A DNA stretch of 64,000 nt, from the NCBI RefSeq assembly GCF_000374805.1, contig NZ_KB895335.1, positions 1 to 64,000 on the forward strand, read 5' to 3'. Shown one piece after another: positions 1 to 8,934 of this stretch. Origin of the DNA: Chitiniphilus shinanonensis DSM 23277. GTDB lineage: Bacteria; Pseudomonadota; Gammaproteobacteria; Burkholderiales; Chitinibacteraceae. The notes under the pieces are model-generated. The model made no database searches. It was not told the DNA's origin and saw nothing but the letters and a program-made list of their open reading frames with translations. A program made the translations under genes and the position numbers. Positions within the stretch are counted from its first letter, which is position 1. Each line of letters opens with the position of its first letter.

Positions 1-118
1 AAGGGGGAAGGGGGAAGGGGGAAGGGGGAAGGGGGAAGGGTAACGTCAAAACCAAAAACCGCTTCCGTTGGCGCTTCGGCTTTTACCCTTCCCTCTTCCC
101 CCTTCCCCCTTCCCCGCC
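1..118. repeat. polypurine/polypyrimidine hairpin repeat, copy 1 (cut by left edge)
   Basis: The window opens inside a run of GGGGGAA units (1-40). A core beginning GTAACGTCAAAACC (41-84) follows, and then a run of TTCCCCC units (85-118). The two tracts are complementary, so the element can fold into a long hairpin. The purine tract has enough G-runs to form a G-quadruplex or triplex. The same core and flanks recur at 5240-5370 in the same orientation. It lies just downstream of the minus-strand binding-protein gene and may act as its 3' hairpin (inference). Confidence 0.8.
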
Positions 119-123
119 TCAAT

Positions 124-1392
124 TCATTTCAACGCCCGACTGATCGCCGCCAGGCGGCGCTGCACTTCGGGGGCGGGGATCTGGTCTTCGCTGAAGTAGC
201 GGTAGACCTGGGCGATGATCGCATCCTTCATCGCTTCGTCGGTGGCCATGCGATGAACGATGCTGGGCGCCTGCACCGCGTCGCCGCGGCCGAAGGTCTG
301 CCAGCTCTGGCGCGAACAGGGGTCGAGCTGGGCGGGGTCGATGTCGCGGCGGACCGGCACCGAGCCCTTGATGCGGTTGTATGCCAGTTGCACCGGCACG
401 CTGGCGGCCAGCCGGGCGAAGGCTTCCTGCTGGCGCAGCTTGACGTAGCCGCCGGACAGCATGGCAAAGGTATCGACGCTGTAGAGATGCATGCCGGCGG
501 TGCCGGGCACGGTGGTGCAGCCGAAGTGGCGGTCCACTTCCAGGCCCAGGCTGTTCAGCTCGCCGCGCGCCCAGTCGCCCATCACCCACATGGCGGCGTC
601 GCCACGGGCGAAGCCGCGCGCCATTTCGTCCCAGCTGCGCTGCGCCACCGGCTGCGGCATCCAGCGCTTGAGGCTGCGCAGCCGCTCCAGCGCGCGGCGC
701 ACGCGGATGTCCTGCCAGTCGGCCGGATCGCGCAGGCGGAACAACCGGCGGTAAAACGCGGGGCCGGTTTCGGACAACAACAGCGTCTCGAACAGTGTGG
801 CCACCTGCCACGGTTCGCCGCTCTGCGCCAGCGGGGTGATGCCGGCGCGCTGCAACTGCGCGGCGACGCGCTCGAACTCGGCCCAGTTGCGCGGCGGCAG
901 CAGGCCGAATTCGGCGAACACTTCAGGGCGGTAGTACAGGTTGTTGATGCGATGGATGCCGACCGGCACCGCCACCACGTGCTGGCTGTAGCGCGATAGC
1001 TTCCAGATGGTGGGGAAGAAGCGATCCTGCCAATCCTGGTCGTCGGCCACGTCGTCCAGTTCCAGCAGCAGGCCCAGTTGCGCCCAGTCGCCGATGGTGG
1101 GGCCGATCAACTGCGCCACATCCGGCGCATGGCCGGACAGCACGCGGCTCTTCAGCACCTTGAATGCGCCCACGCCGGCGCCGCCGGGGATGGCGGCGTC
1201 GCGCCAGGCAAGCTGCTCGGTCGCCAGGGCGCCGGCCAGGCTGTTGGCGGCCTGGCGCTCGCTCAGCGAGGTCCACCAGTGCAGCACGTCCAGCGTCTGT
1301 GTGGCGTGCGCACCCGCCGCCGCCAGCCATAGCAGCGTCCCCGCCACCATGCGGCGCACGCCCGTGCCGCCTCGACCCCAAATCATTCTCAT
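124..1392 (-). CDS. sugar ABC transporter substrate-binding protein, GtsA (glucose) subfamily
   Basis: Periplasmic solute-binding protein of SBP family 1, 422 aa. It has an Arg-rich n-region and a hydrophobic signal peptide (about residues 1-30, ending AGAHA). The mature start LDVLHWWTS, followed by VLKSRVLSGHAPDVAQLIGP, is typical of the Pseudomonas glucose-binding protein GtsA, and VPVGIHRINNLYY and MWVMGDWA fit the same subfamily. A glucose or mannose ligand is inferred from that. No permease or ATPase lies on its own side. It is transcribed divergently from a sugar ABC operon whose own binding protein belongs to a different subfamily. The second ATG (residue 3) and the ATG at 1350 are alternative starts. 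It could be a second binding protein sharing the neighbouring permeases, or an orphan sensor. Confidence 0.85.
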   Translation of the reverse strand: MRMIWGRGGTGVRRMVAGTLLWLAAAGAHATQTLDVLHWWTSLSERQAANSLAGALATEQLAWRDAAIPGGAGVGAFKVLKSRVLSGHAPDVAQLIGPTIGDWAQLGLLLELDDVADDQDWQDRFFPTIWKLSRYSQHVVAVPVGIHRINNLYYRPEVFAEFGLLPPRNWAEFERVAAQLQRAGITPLAQSGEPWQVATLFETLLLSETGPAFYRRLFRLRDPADWQDIRVRRALERLRSLKRWMPQPVAQRSWDEMARGFARGDAAMWVMGDWARGELNSLGLEVDRHFGCTTVPGTAGMHLYSVDTFAMLSGGYVKLRQQEAFARLAASVPVQLAYNRIKGSVPVRRDIDPAQLDPCSRQSWQTFGRGDAVQAPSIVHRMATDEAMKDAIIAQVYRYFSEDQIPAPEVQRRLAAISRALK

Positions 1393-1779
1393 CTGCGCCC
1401 CCGCGAATCGGGGCGAGCATAGCGTAACCGCCCTCCCACTTTTGTAACAAAGCCTTGCATTTTCTTGCCGTCTCTAGCCGTGCCGACCGGCGCACCGTTG
1501 CGGTGCGATGCCGGCTGGGCGCGGGCTGGCACGCCGTCCACCGACCGGCTTTGTAAAGAACTGCAAGCGGCCCCAGCGGCATGCAAAGCAAATATTCCTT
1601 TTTTATCAATCGATTAGCAAATAGGACATCGCCAATGGCCGCGTCGTGGTGTCACGAAAAGCCCGATGGTACGGTGCGAGCGTCCCGAACAAGACGGCGT
1701 CTGGAGCGCTGTCCGGGGTGGCCGGGGTCGGGGGCTGTCACGTATCCCGGCAATCATCAGGATCTGAGGAGATCGATAC
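1393..1779. promoter_or_regulatory. divergent intergenic region between two sugar-binding protein genes
   Basis: These 387 bp separate the two divergent binding-protein genes and must carry both promoters. A GC hairpin with arms CGCACCG/CGGTGCG lies near 1491-1507. An AT-rich patch (about 1590-1624) contains the palindrome AATCGATT and is the most likely promoter or operator area. I could not assign convincing -35/-10 pairs. The ribosome-binding site GAGGAG at 1766-1771 serves the plus-strand gene at 1780. Confidence 0.4.
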
Positions 1780-3024
1780 ATGAAGAACATCCGCTTGACC
1801 CAAGGCGCGCTGATCGCCGCCATGCTGGCCGCCGGTGCCGCCCAGGCCGGTACCCTGACCATCGAATCCTGGCGCGTGGACGACAAGGCGCTGTGGGAAG
1901 ACGTGCTGATCCCGGCATTCCAGAAATCCAACCCGGGCGTGCAGATCAAGTTCTCCCCGACCGCGCCGACCGAATACGACTCCGCGCTGCAGGCGCGCCT
2001 CACCGGCGGCACCGCCGGCGACCTGATCACCTGCCGCCCGTTCGACAAGTCGCTCGACCTGTTCAAGAAGGGCTACCTGGAGAAGCTGGACGGCAAGGGC
2101 GGGATGCAGAACTTCCCGGCCTCGGCCAAGGTGGCGTGGCAGAGCGACGACGGCAAGGATACGTTCTGCATGCCGATGGCGTCGGTGATCCACGGCTTCT
2201 TCTACAACAAGAAGATTTTCAAGGACCTGAACCTGCAACCGCCGAAGACCGTGGCCGACTTCTATAAGGTGGCCGAGGCGGTGAAGAAGGCCGGCAAGAC
2301 CCCGATCGCGCTGGGCACCGCCGACCAGTGGGAATCGAGCCAGATCGTGTTCACCGGCATCGGCCCCAACTACTGGAAGGGCGAGGAAGGCCGCAAGGCG
2401 CTGATCGCCGGCAAGGCCAGGTTCACCGATCCGCAATACGTGGCCGCGTGGGAAGAGATGGCCAAGTGGGGCCCGTATCTGGCCAAGGGCTACAGCTCGC
2501 AGACCTACGGCGACACCCAGAACCTGTTCGCCAGCGGCCGCGCCGCGATGGTGCCGGCCGGCTCGTGGGACATCGGCTACTACAACCAGCAGGGCGTCGA
2601 TTTCGGCGCCTTCCCGCCGCCGGTGCAGAAGGCCGGCGACAAGTGCTACATCTCCGACCACACCGACCTGGGCATCGGCGTGAACCCGAAGTCCAAGAAC
2701 AAGGGCGACGCCTACAAGTTCCTGCAATGGGTGGGCAGCCAGGAGTTCGCCGACCTGTACACCAACAAGGTCACCGGCTTCTTCTCGCTGTCGAACCACC
2801 TGATCGCGGTGAAGGATCCGGTCGCCAAGTCGATGATCGACTGGCGTAAGAGCTGCGGTTCCACCATCCGCCTCAACGCGCAGATCCTGAACCGTGGCGA
2901 GCCGAACATGGAAACCGAACTGTGGACGGTGAACAGCGCGGTCCTGAACGGCAAGATGACCCCCAAGGCCGCCGCCGAGCGCATCCAGGGCGGTCTGACC
3001 AAGTGGTACAAGCCGGGCAAGTGA
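1780..3024 (+). CDS. sugar ABC transporter substrate-binding protein
   Basis: Periplasmic binding protein of SBP family 1, 414 aa. The signal peptide is cleaved after AGAAQA (about residue 23). The mature protein begins GTLTIESWRVDD, and the segments LTGGTAGDLITCRPF and MVPAGSWDIGYY are typical of carbohydrate-binding proteins. GAGGAG lies 8 nt before the ATG. It is the first gene of a transporter cluster (two permeases and an ATPase follow), so it is the cognate receptor. A strong hairpin terminator at 3398-3427 separates it from the permeases, as expected if binding protein is needed in excess. The sequence does not fix the ligand; given the chitinolytic context, an amino sugar or a glucoside is possible. 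It is clearly not of the GtsA subfamily of its divergent neighbour. Confidence 0.9.
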   Translation: MKNIRLTQGALIAAMLAAGAAQAGTLTIESWRVDDKALWEDVLIPAFQKSNPGVQIKFSPTAPTEYDSALQARLTGGTAGDLITCRPFDKSLDLFKKGYLEKLDGKGGMQNFPASAKVAWQSDDGKDTFCMPMASVIHGFFYNKKIFKDLNLQPPKTVADFYKVAEAVKKAGKTPIALGTADQWESSQIVFTGIGPNYWKGEEGRKALIAGKARFTDPQYVAAWEEMAKWGPYLAKGYSSQTYGDTQNLFASGRAAMVPAGSWDIGYYNQQGVDFGAFPPPVQKAGDKCYISDHTDLGIGVNPKSKNKGDAYKFLQWVGSQEFADLYTNKVTGFFSLSNHLIAVKDPVAKSMIDWRKSCGSTIRLNAQILNRGEPNMETELWTVNSAVLNGKMTPKAAAERIQGGLTKWYKPGK

Positions 3025-3115
3025 TCGACACCGCGCCGGCCTGACCGGCGCACCGATCACCCCGGCTGGCGTGGGGCCGCTTCATCGAGCGGCAGCGGGC
3101 ATCCGGAATGAACCA

Positions 3116-3240
3116 CCACCGAGCAACGCGAGGCTCCCTCGCGGCGGCGAGGGCGGGGGGAGTGGGAATCCAGCAGGGGAGCGCCGTTACCGGCACGTCG
3201 CTGCGGGTAAGCGCCCGGCTTTGCCGGGGGCCTCGATTCC
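3116..3240. repeat. solo copy of the GGCGGCGAGGGCGGGGGGAG intergenic repeat
   Basis: An isolated copy of the element that is tandemly repeated at 10.9-11.5 kb. The shared block GGCGGCGAGGGCGGGGGGAG starts at 3143. A second shared block around GCGCCCGGCT..GCCGGGGGCC (about 3212-3235) also recurs next to the array. The rest of 3025-3397 holds no gene that I can support. Confidence 0.7.
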
Positions 3241-3397
3241 GGTTCCCCACCGCCGATGGTGGCGCGTTCATCCCGGCGCCCGGCCCACGCCGCCCCAGCA
3301 CCTGCGGGTCGGCCATCCTCGGCCCGTCGTCATCGCGCGCTGGAGCGCGGTGCAAGGCGCAACGAATGGATCTTCCTCTCCATTCTTTCTAGTTGGA

Positions 3398-3427
3398 GGC
3401 CGGCGGTTCGCCGCCGGCCCTTTTTTT
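3398..3427 (+). terminator. rho-independent terminator after the binding-protein gene
   Basis: A 9-bp stem GGCCGGCGG/CCGCCGGCC is closed by a TTCG tetraloop and followed by seven T (3421-3427). It lies 373 bp after the binding-protein stop codon and 41 bp before the first permease. It probably attenuates read-through from the receptor gene into the permeases. Confidence 0.85.
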
Positions 3428-3467
3428 GCCCGGCGCCCCGGCGCCACGGATTCCTGGAGTACCCGCC

Positions 3468-4382
3468 ATGAAGAAGCCGTTTCCCTGGCACATCGTGGTC
3501 TTCCTCGCCCCGGCCTTCCTCGTCTACGCGATCTTCAGCGCCTTTCCGCTGATCGATACCCTGCGGCTCGGCTTCTACACCACCACCGACACCAACCAGC
3601 AGTTGTTCTCCGGCCTGGCCAACTACTACACGCTGATGGTCGATCCGCACTGGTCCGAAGGCTTCTGGAACGCGATGCGCAACAACGTGAAGTTCTTCCT
3701 GGTGCACATGCTGATCCAGAACCCGATCGGCCTGCTGCTGGCGGCGCTGCTGAGCATGCGCGGCGTGCGCGGCGCCAAGGCCTACCAGACGCTGATCTTC
3801 CTGCCGACGCTGCTGTCGGTGGTGATCATCGGCTTCGTCTGGCAACTGATCCTGTCGCCGCTGTGGGGCGTAGCCGAGACGCTGCTGGGCTACGTCGGCC
3901 TGGCGGAGCACTTCCAGCCGTGGCTGGGCGACGAATCCACCGCGCTGTTCACGCTGTCGCTGATGTCGGTGTGGCAGTTCGTCGGCATCCCGATGATGCT
4001 GATCTACGCGGCGCTGATCGCCATTCCCGACGAGATCATCGAGGCCGCCGTGGTCGAGGGCGCGTCCGCCTGGCGCATCTTCTGGACCATCCGCGTGCCG
4101 CTGATCCTGCCCACGCTGGGGCTGACCACCATCCTGACCTTCGTCGGCAACTTCAACGCCTTCGACCTGATTTACTCGGTGAAGGGCGCGCTGGCCGGCC
4201 CCGGCTACAGCACCGACATCCTCGGCACCTATTTCTACCGCGCCTTCTTCGGCTACCAGAGCCAGCTGGGCAGCCCGACGCTGGGCGCCGCGGTGGCAAC
4301 GATGATGTTCCTGGTGATCCTGGTGGGCGTCGGACTCTACTTCTTCTTCGTGCAACGTAAGTTGCAGCGCTTCTCGTTCTAA
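3468..4382 (+). CDS. sugar ABC transporter permease (MalF/UgpA type)
   Basis: Inner-membrane permease, 304 aa, of the binding-protein-dependent transport family. About six hydrophobic helices are visible, the first being IVVFLAPAFLVYAIF. The cytoplasmic EAA loop (EAAVVEGASAWRIFWTIRVP, from residue 192) docks the ATPase. I chose the ATG at 3468 because GGAG stands 8 nt upstream and translation starts directly with a short basic N-terminus. An in-frame extension to 3393 would run through the terminator. The second permease gene follows after 13 bp. Confidence 0.92.
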   Translation: MKKPFPWHIVVFLAPAFLVYAIFSAFPLIDTLRLGFYTTTDTNQQLFSGLANYYTLMVDPHWSEGFWNAMRNNVKFFLVHMLIQNPIGLLLAALLSMRGVRGAKAYQTLIFLPTLLSVVIIGFVWQLILSPLWGVAETLLGYVGLAEHFQPWLGDESTALFTLSLMSVWQFVGIPMMLIYAALIAIPDEIIEAAVVEGASAWRIFWTIRVPLILPTLGLTTILTFVGNFNAFDLIYSVKGALAGPGYSTDILGTYFYRAFFGYQSQLGSPTLGAAVATMMFLVILVGVGLYFFFVQRKLQRFSF

Positions 4383-4395
4383 GGGGTTGCCCACC

Positions 4396-5235
4396 ATGCA
4401 ACACAAGGTCACCCGTTTCGCCGGTTCCACCTTCACCCAGGTGATCCTGGCCGGCTATACCGTGCTCGCACTGTTCCCGATCGTGCTGATCGTGATCAAC
4501 GCCTTCAAGAGCCGCGCCGCGATCTTCGATTCGCCGCTGGCGCTGCCCAACTCGGAAAGCTGGTCGCTGATCGGCTTCGAGAAGGCGATGAAGAACGCGC
4601 ACTTCTTCAACTTCTTCGGCAACAGCGCCATCGTCACCGTGACCTCGCTGGTGCTGATTTTGTTCTTCGGCGCGATGGCCGCCTGGGCGCTGTCGGAATA
4701 CAAGTTCCGCGGCAACCGCTGGCTGATGGCGTTCTTCGCCTTCGGCATCATGGTGCCGATCCGCCTGGGCACCGTGTCCATCCTCAAGATCATGGTGTCG
4801 CTGGAACTGGTGAACACGCTGACCGCGCTGATCCTGGTCTACGTGGCGCAGGGCCTGCCGCTGGCGATCATGATCCTGTCCGAATTCATGCAGCAGATCC
4901 CCAAGGAGCTGAAGGAGGCGGCGCGCTGCGACGGCGTGGGCGAATTCAAGATCTTCTTCCAGGTGATCCTGCCGCTGATCCGCCCGGCCGTGGCCACGGT
5001 GGCGGTGTTCACCATGGTGCCGATCTGGAACGACCTGTGGTTCCCGCTGATCCTGGCGCCGGGCGAAGAAACGCAGACCATCACCCTGGGGGTGCAGCAG
5101 TTCATCGGCCAGTACGCCACCGACTGGAACGCCGTGCTTGCCTCGCTCTCGCTGGCCGTGCTGCCGGTGCTGGTGCTGTACATGTTCTTCTCGCGCCAGT
5201 TGATCCGCGGCATCACCGCGGGCGCTGTGAAGTAA
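4396..5235 (+). CDS. sugar ABC transporter permease (MalG/UgpE type)
   Basis: Second inner-membrane permease, 279 aa, partner of the preceding gene. It has about six hydrophobic segments and an EAA loop (EAARCDGVGEFKIFFQVILP, from residue 174). The ATG at 4396 is preferred over the TTG at 4387, because AAGGGG at 4381-4386 sits 9 nt before that ATG and would be too close to the TTG. A hairpin repeat separates it from the ATPase gene, which may weaken downstream expression. Confidence 0.92.
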   Translation: MQHKVTRFAGSTFTQVILAGYTVLALFPIVLIVINAFKSRAAIFDSPLALPNSESWSLIGFEKAMKNAHFFNFFGNSAIVTVTSLVLILFFGAMAAWALSEYKFRGNRWLMAFFAFGIMVPIRLGTVSILKIMVSLELVNTLTALILVYVAQGLPLAIMILSEFMQQIPKELKEAARCDGVGEFKIFFQVILPLIRPAVATVAVFTMVPIWNDLWFPLILAPGEETQTITLGVQQFIGQYATDWNAVLASLSLAVLPVLVLYMFFSRQLIRGITAGAVK

Positions 5236-5239
5236 CGCT

Positions 5240-5370
5240 GGGAAGGGGGAAGGGAGAAGAGGGAAGGGTAACGTCAAAACCACGAGCCACCCCCTCTGGC
5301 GCTGCGGCTTTTTCCCTTCCCCCTTCCCCCTTCCCCCTTCCCTCTTCCCCCTTCCCTCTTCCCCCTTCCC
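5240..5370. repeat. polypurine/polypyrimidine hairpin repeat, copy 2
   Basis: The arm GGGAAGGGGGAAGGG.. (from 5240) is complementary to a long run of CTTCCC/CTTCCCCC units ending at 5370. The core begins GTAACGTCAAAACC, as in copy 1 at the left edge, and ends GCGCTGCGGCTTTTTC. The right arm is longer than in copy 1, which suggests expansion of the short unit. It lies between the second permease and the ATPase gene of one transporter cluster. Confidence 0.85.
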
Positions 5371-5438
5371 ACCCAGCCCCCCGAATTCGAGCCGCTGCCG
5401 TCGACGCGCAGCACTCACCTGATGATGGAGCAAACACC

Positions 5439-6560
<1,122 letters not shown>

Positions 6561-6637
6561 AAGATGGCGGGGCAGCAACACCGGCTGTGACATAGTCGCT
6601 AGAATCGTCGTGTTTATTGCCCCACTCGCCTTGCACC

Positions 6638-7480
6638 ATGTCACGCCTGCTGCCCCTGCTCTGCCTGCTCGTCAGCATGTTCGCCCGGGGCGAATTGCTG
6701 ATCGCCGTTCCCCAGGACGTCCTGACGGACTACCAGCGCCTGGTGGCCGGGCGCGATGTCCAGGCCATCACCGACTACAGCGGCCCCGGCGCGCGGCGCG
6801 ACACGGTGGAGATGATCCTGCTGCAACAGGCGCTGCGCCTGGGCGGCTCCACCGAAGCGGTGCGCTTCAGCCCGCTGAACAGCTACGCCCGCATCTTCCA
6901 CGAAGTGGAAAACGGCCGTGTCGCGGGCAGCGGCACCTCGGTGTGGGCTGCCGACGCGGTGGACCGCAAGGTGCAGTTGTCCAGCGCGGTGATCGAGGAA
7001 GGCGAATACGTGGTCGGGCTGTATACCGTGGCCGACAATGCCGAAGTGCTGACGATGCCCATCGCCAAGGTGCTCAAGCAGACCGCCGTCACCAACCGCG
7101 CCTGGGTCAACGACTACAAGGTGTTGCAGCAGCTGGGCTTCGCCCATATCGAAAGCGCCCCCACCTTCCCGATGATCGCGCGCATGCTCAACGCCGGCCG
7201 CGCCCAGGTGACGCTGATGTCGTTCAAGCCCACGCCCGACCTGTCGTCCACGCTGGAAGGCATCAAGCTGGTGCCGCTGCCGGGCGTGAAGGTGGCGATG
7301 AGCGGCAGCCGCCATTTCATCTTCGCCTCGACCCCCGCCGGCGACCGCGCCACGCGCGCCTTGAACGCCGGACTGGCCCGCCTGCGCACCGAAGGCCGCA
7401 TCCGCCGCGCCTACGAGGCCGGCGGCTTCTTCAACGCCCGGGTCAACGACTGGACGCTGCTCAACCCGCCCAGGCACTGA
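6638..7480 (+). CDS. periplasmic solute-binding-like protein (SBP_bac_3 type)
   Basis: 280 aa with a short signal peptide (MSRLLPLLCLLVSMFARG), then a fold resembling family 3 amino-acid binding proteins: LLIAVP at the mature start and a terminal segment LNAGLARLRTEGRIRRAYE typical of their last helices. No permease or ATPase is adjacent, so it may be a stand-alone receptor rather than a transport subunit. The ATG at 6638 is used; an in-frame TTG at 6617 is less likely. Ligand unknown. Confidence 0.7.
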   Translation: MSRLLPLLCLLVSMFARGELLIAVPQDVLTDYQRLVAGRDVQAITDYSGPGARRDTVEMILLQQALRLGGSTEAVRFSPLNSYARIFHEVENGRVAGSGTSVWAADAVDRKVQLSSAVIEEGEYVVGLYTVADNAEVLTMPIAKVLKQTAVTNRAWVNDYKVLQQLGFAHIESAPTFPMIARMLNAGRAQVTLMSFKPTPDLSSTLEGIKLVPLPGVKVAMSGSRHFIFASTPAGDRATRALNAGLARLRTEGRIRRAYEAGGFFNARVNDWTLLNPPRH

Positions 7481-7647
7481 GGGTGGCTAGCAAAACCCTT
7501 CAGGCGGCGTCGCGCGGGGCGTCGGGCTGAAACTTGCCCTACGTCTTGTACTGTGTGCGACCGGAGGAAGTCCGGTTTACCGCCGTTCAGGACGTTTCGC
7601 GCTTCTTGCCAGAACCGCTACGCTGGGTTTTGTCAGCCGCTCCACGC

Positions 7648-7675
7648 GCCTGTTCAAGGTCTTTTCACGACAGCG
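7648..7675. repeat. dispersed repeat, consensus GCCTGTTCAAGGTCTTTTCACGACAGCG, copy A
   Basis: This 28-bp element matches 62857-62884 at nearly every base and the left arm plus loop of the hairpin at 47009-47060. It lies in the 281-bp gap before ada, which shows nothing else I can name. Confidence 0.65.
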
Positions 7676-7761
7676 TCCGGCACATTGCCGCGCAAGCACC
7701 GGAGTGCGCGGCCGCTGCCGGCGCGCCATCATGGGCCTGAAGCGACTGACAGGAGCGCATG

Positions 7762-8826
7762 ATGAACCGAGCGACCCCCTTCCCCACCGACGACGCCGCC
7801 CGCTGGCGCGCGGTGGAAACCCGCGATGCCGCCGCCGACGGCAGTTTCTGGTACGGCGTGCACAGCACCGGTATCTACTGCCGGCCCTCGTGCCCCTCGC
7901 GGCCGACCAGACCCGCCAACGTGAGCTTCTTCGACAGCCCCGCCGCGGCCGAGGCCGCCGGGTTCCGGCCCTGCAAGCGCTGCCGCCCCGACCAGCCCGA
8001 CGCCTCGCCGCATGCCGCCGCCATCGAGCGCGCCTGCCGCGCCATCGCGGTGGCCGCCACGCCGCCGACGCTGGACGAACTGGCCGCCATCGCCGGGCTC
8101 AGCCGCTACCACTTCCACCGCGTGTTCAAGCAACTGACCGGCGTGACGCCGCGCGACTACGCCGCCGCCCACCGCGCAGCGCGGGTGCGCGACAGCCTGC
8201 AACAGGGCGACAGCGTCACCGATGCCTATTACGACGCCGGCTTCGGCTCGTCCGGACGCTTCTACGAGCAGGCCGGCGCGCTGCTGGGCATGAAGCCGGG
8301 CGACTACCGCGCCGGCGGCGCGGGCGAGACCATCCGCTTCGGCGTCGGCCAGTGCTCGCTGGGCGCGATCCTGGTGGCCGCCACCGGGCGCGGCGTGTGC
8401 AGCATCGAGCTGGGCGACGAGCCCGAGCCGCTGGTGCGCGCGTTGCAGGATCGCTTTCCCCGCGCCGAGCTGGTCGGCGGCGACGCCACCTTCGAGCAAT
8501 GGATGGCCACGGTGATCGGGCTGATCGAAGCACCGGCCACGCCGGTAGCGCTGCCGCTGGACGTGCGCGGCACCGCGTTCCAGCAGCGGGTGTGGCAGGC
8601 GTTGCGCCAGATTCCGCCCGGCAGCACCGCCAGCTACGCCGAGATCGCCGAGCGCATCGGCGCGCCCAGCGCCGCCCGCGCGGTGGCGCGCGCCTGCGCC
8701 GGCAACACGCTGGCGGTGGCGATCCCCTGCCATCGCGTGGTGCGCCAGGACGGCGCGCTGTCCGGCTACCGCTGGGGCGTGGCGCGCAAGCGGACCCTGC
8801 TGGAGCGCGAGGCCGCCGCCGCGTAG
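7762..8826 (+). CDS. ada: bifunctional Ada: methylated-DNA repair protein and AraC-type activator
   Basis: 354 aa with three modules. The N-terminal zinc domain has the four expected cysteines (C40 in GIYCRPSC, C44, C71, C74 in CKRC); C40 is the methylphosphotriester acceptor. An AraC-type helix-turn-helix follows (about residues 85-180). The C-terminal O6-alkylguanine methyltransferase has the acceptor C323 in AIPCHRVV. Methylation of the N-terminal cysteine turns Ada into an activator of the adaptive response to alkylation. AGGAG at 7751-7755 is 6 nt from the second ATG (7762) but only 3 nt from the first (7759), so 7762 is preferred. No alkB or alkA is adjacent. Confidence 0.95.
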   Translation: MNRATPFPTDDAARWRAVETRDAAADGSFWYGVHSTGIYCRPSCPSRPTRPANVSFFDSPAAAEAAGFRPCKRCRPDQPDASPHAAAIERACRAIAVAATPPTLDELAAIAGLSRYHFHRVFKQLTGVTPRDYAAAHRAARVRDSLQQGDSVTDAYYDAGFGSSGRFYEQAGALLGMKPGDYRAGGAGETIRFGVGQCSLGAILVAATGRGVCSIELGDEPEPLVRALQDRFPRAELVGGDATFEQWMATVIGLIEAPATPVALPLDVRGTAFQQRVWQALRQIPPGSTASYAEIAERIGAPSAARAVARACAGNTLAVAIPCHRVVRQDGALSGYRWGVARKRTLLEREAAAA

Positions 8827-8934
8827 CGGGGTGGCGGGCCTGGATCGGCCGCCGATCCCGAGCTGGACAAGCAAAGACCAACGACGTGGCCGGTTTCGCG
8901 CTACGCTCCACGACCCACCCTTCGTGACGTTTTC

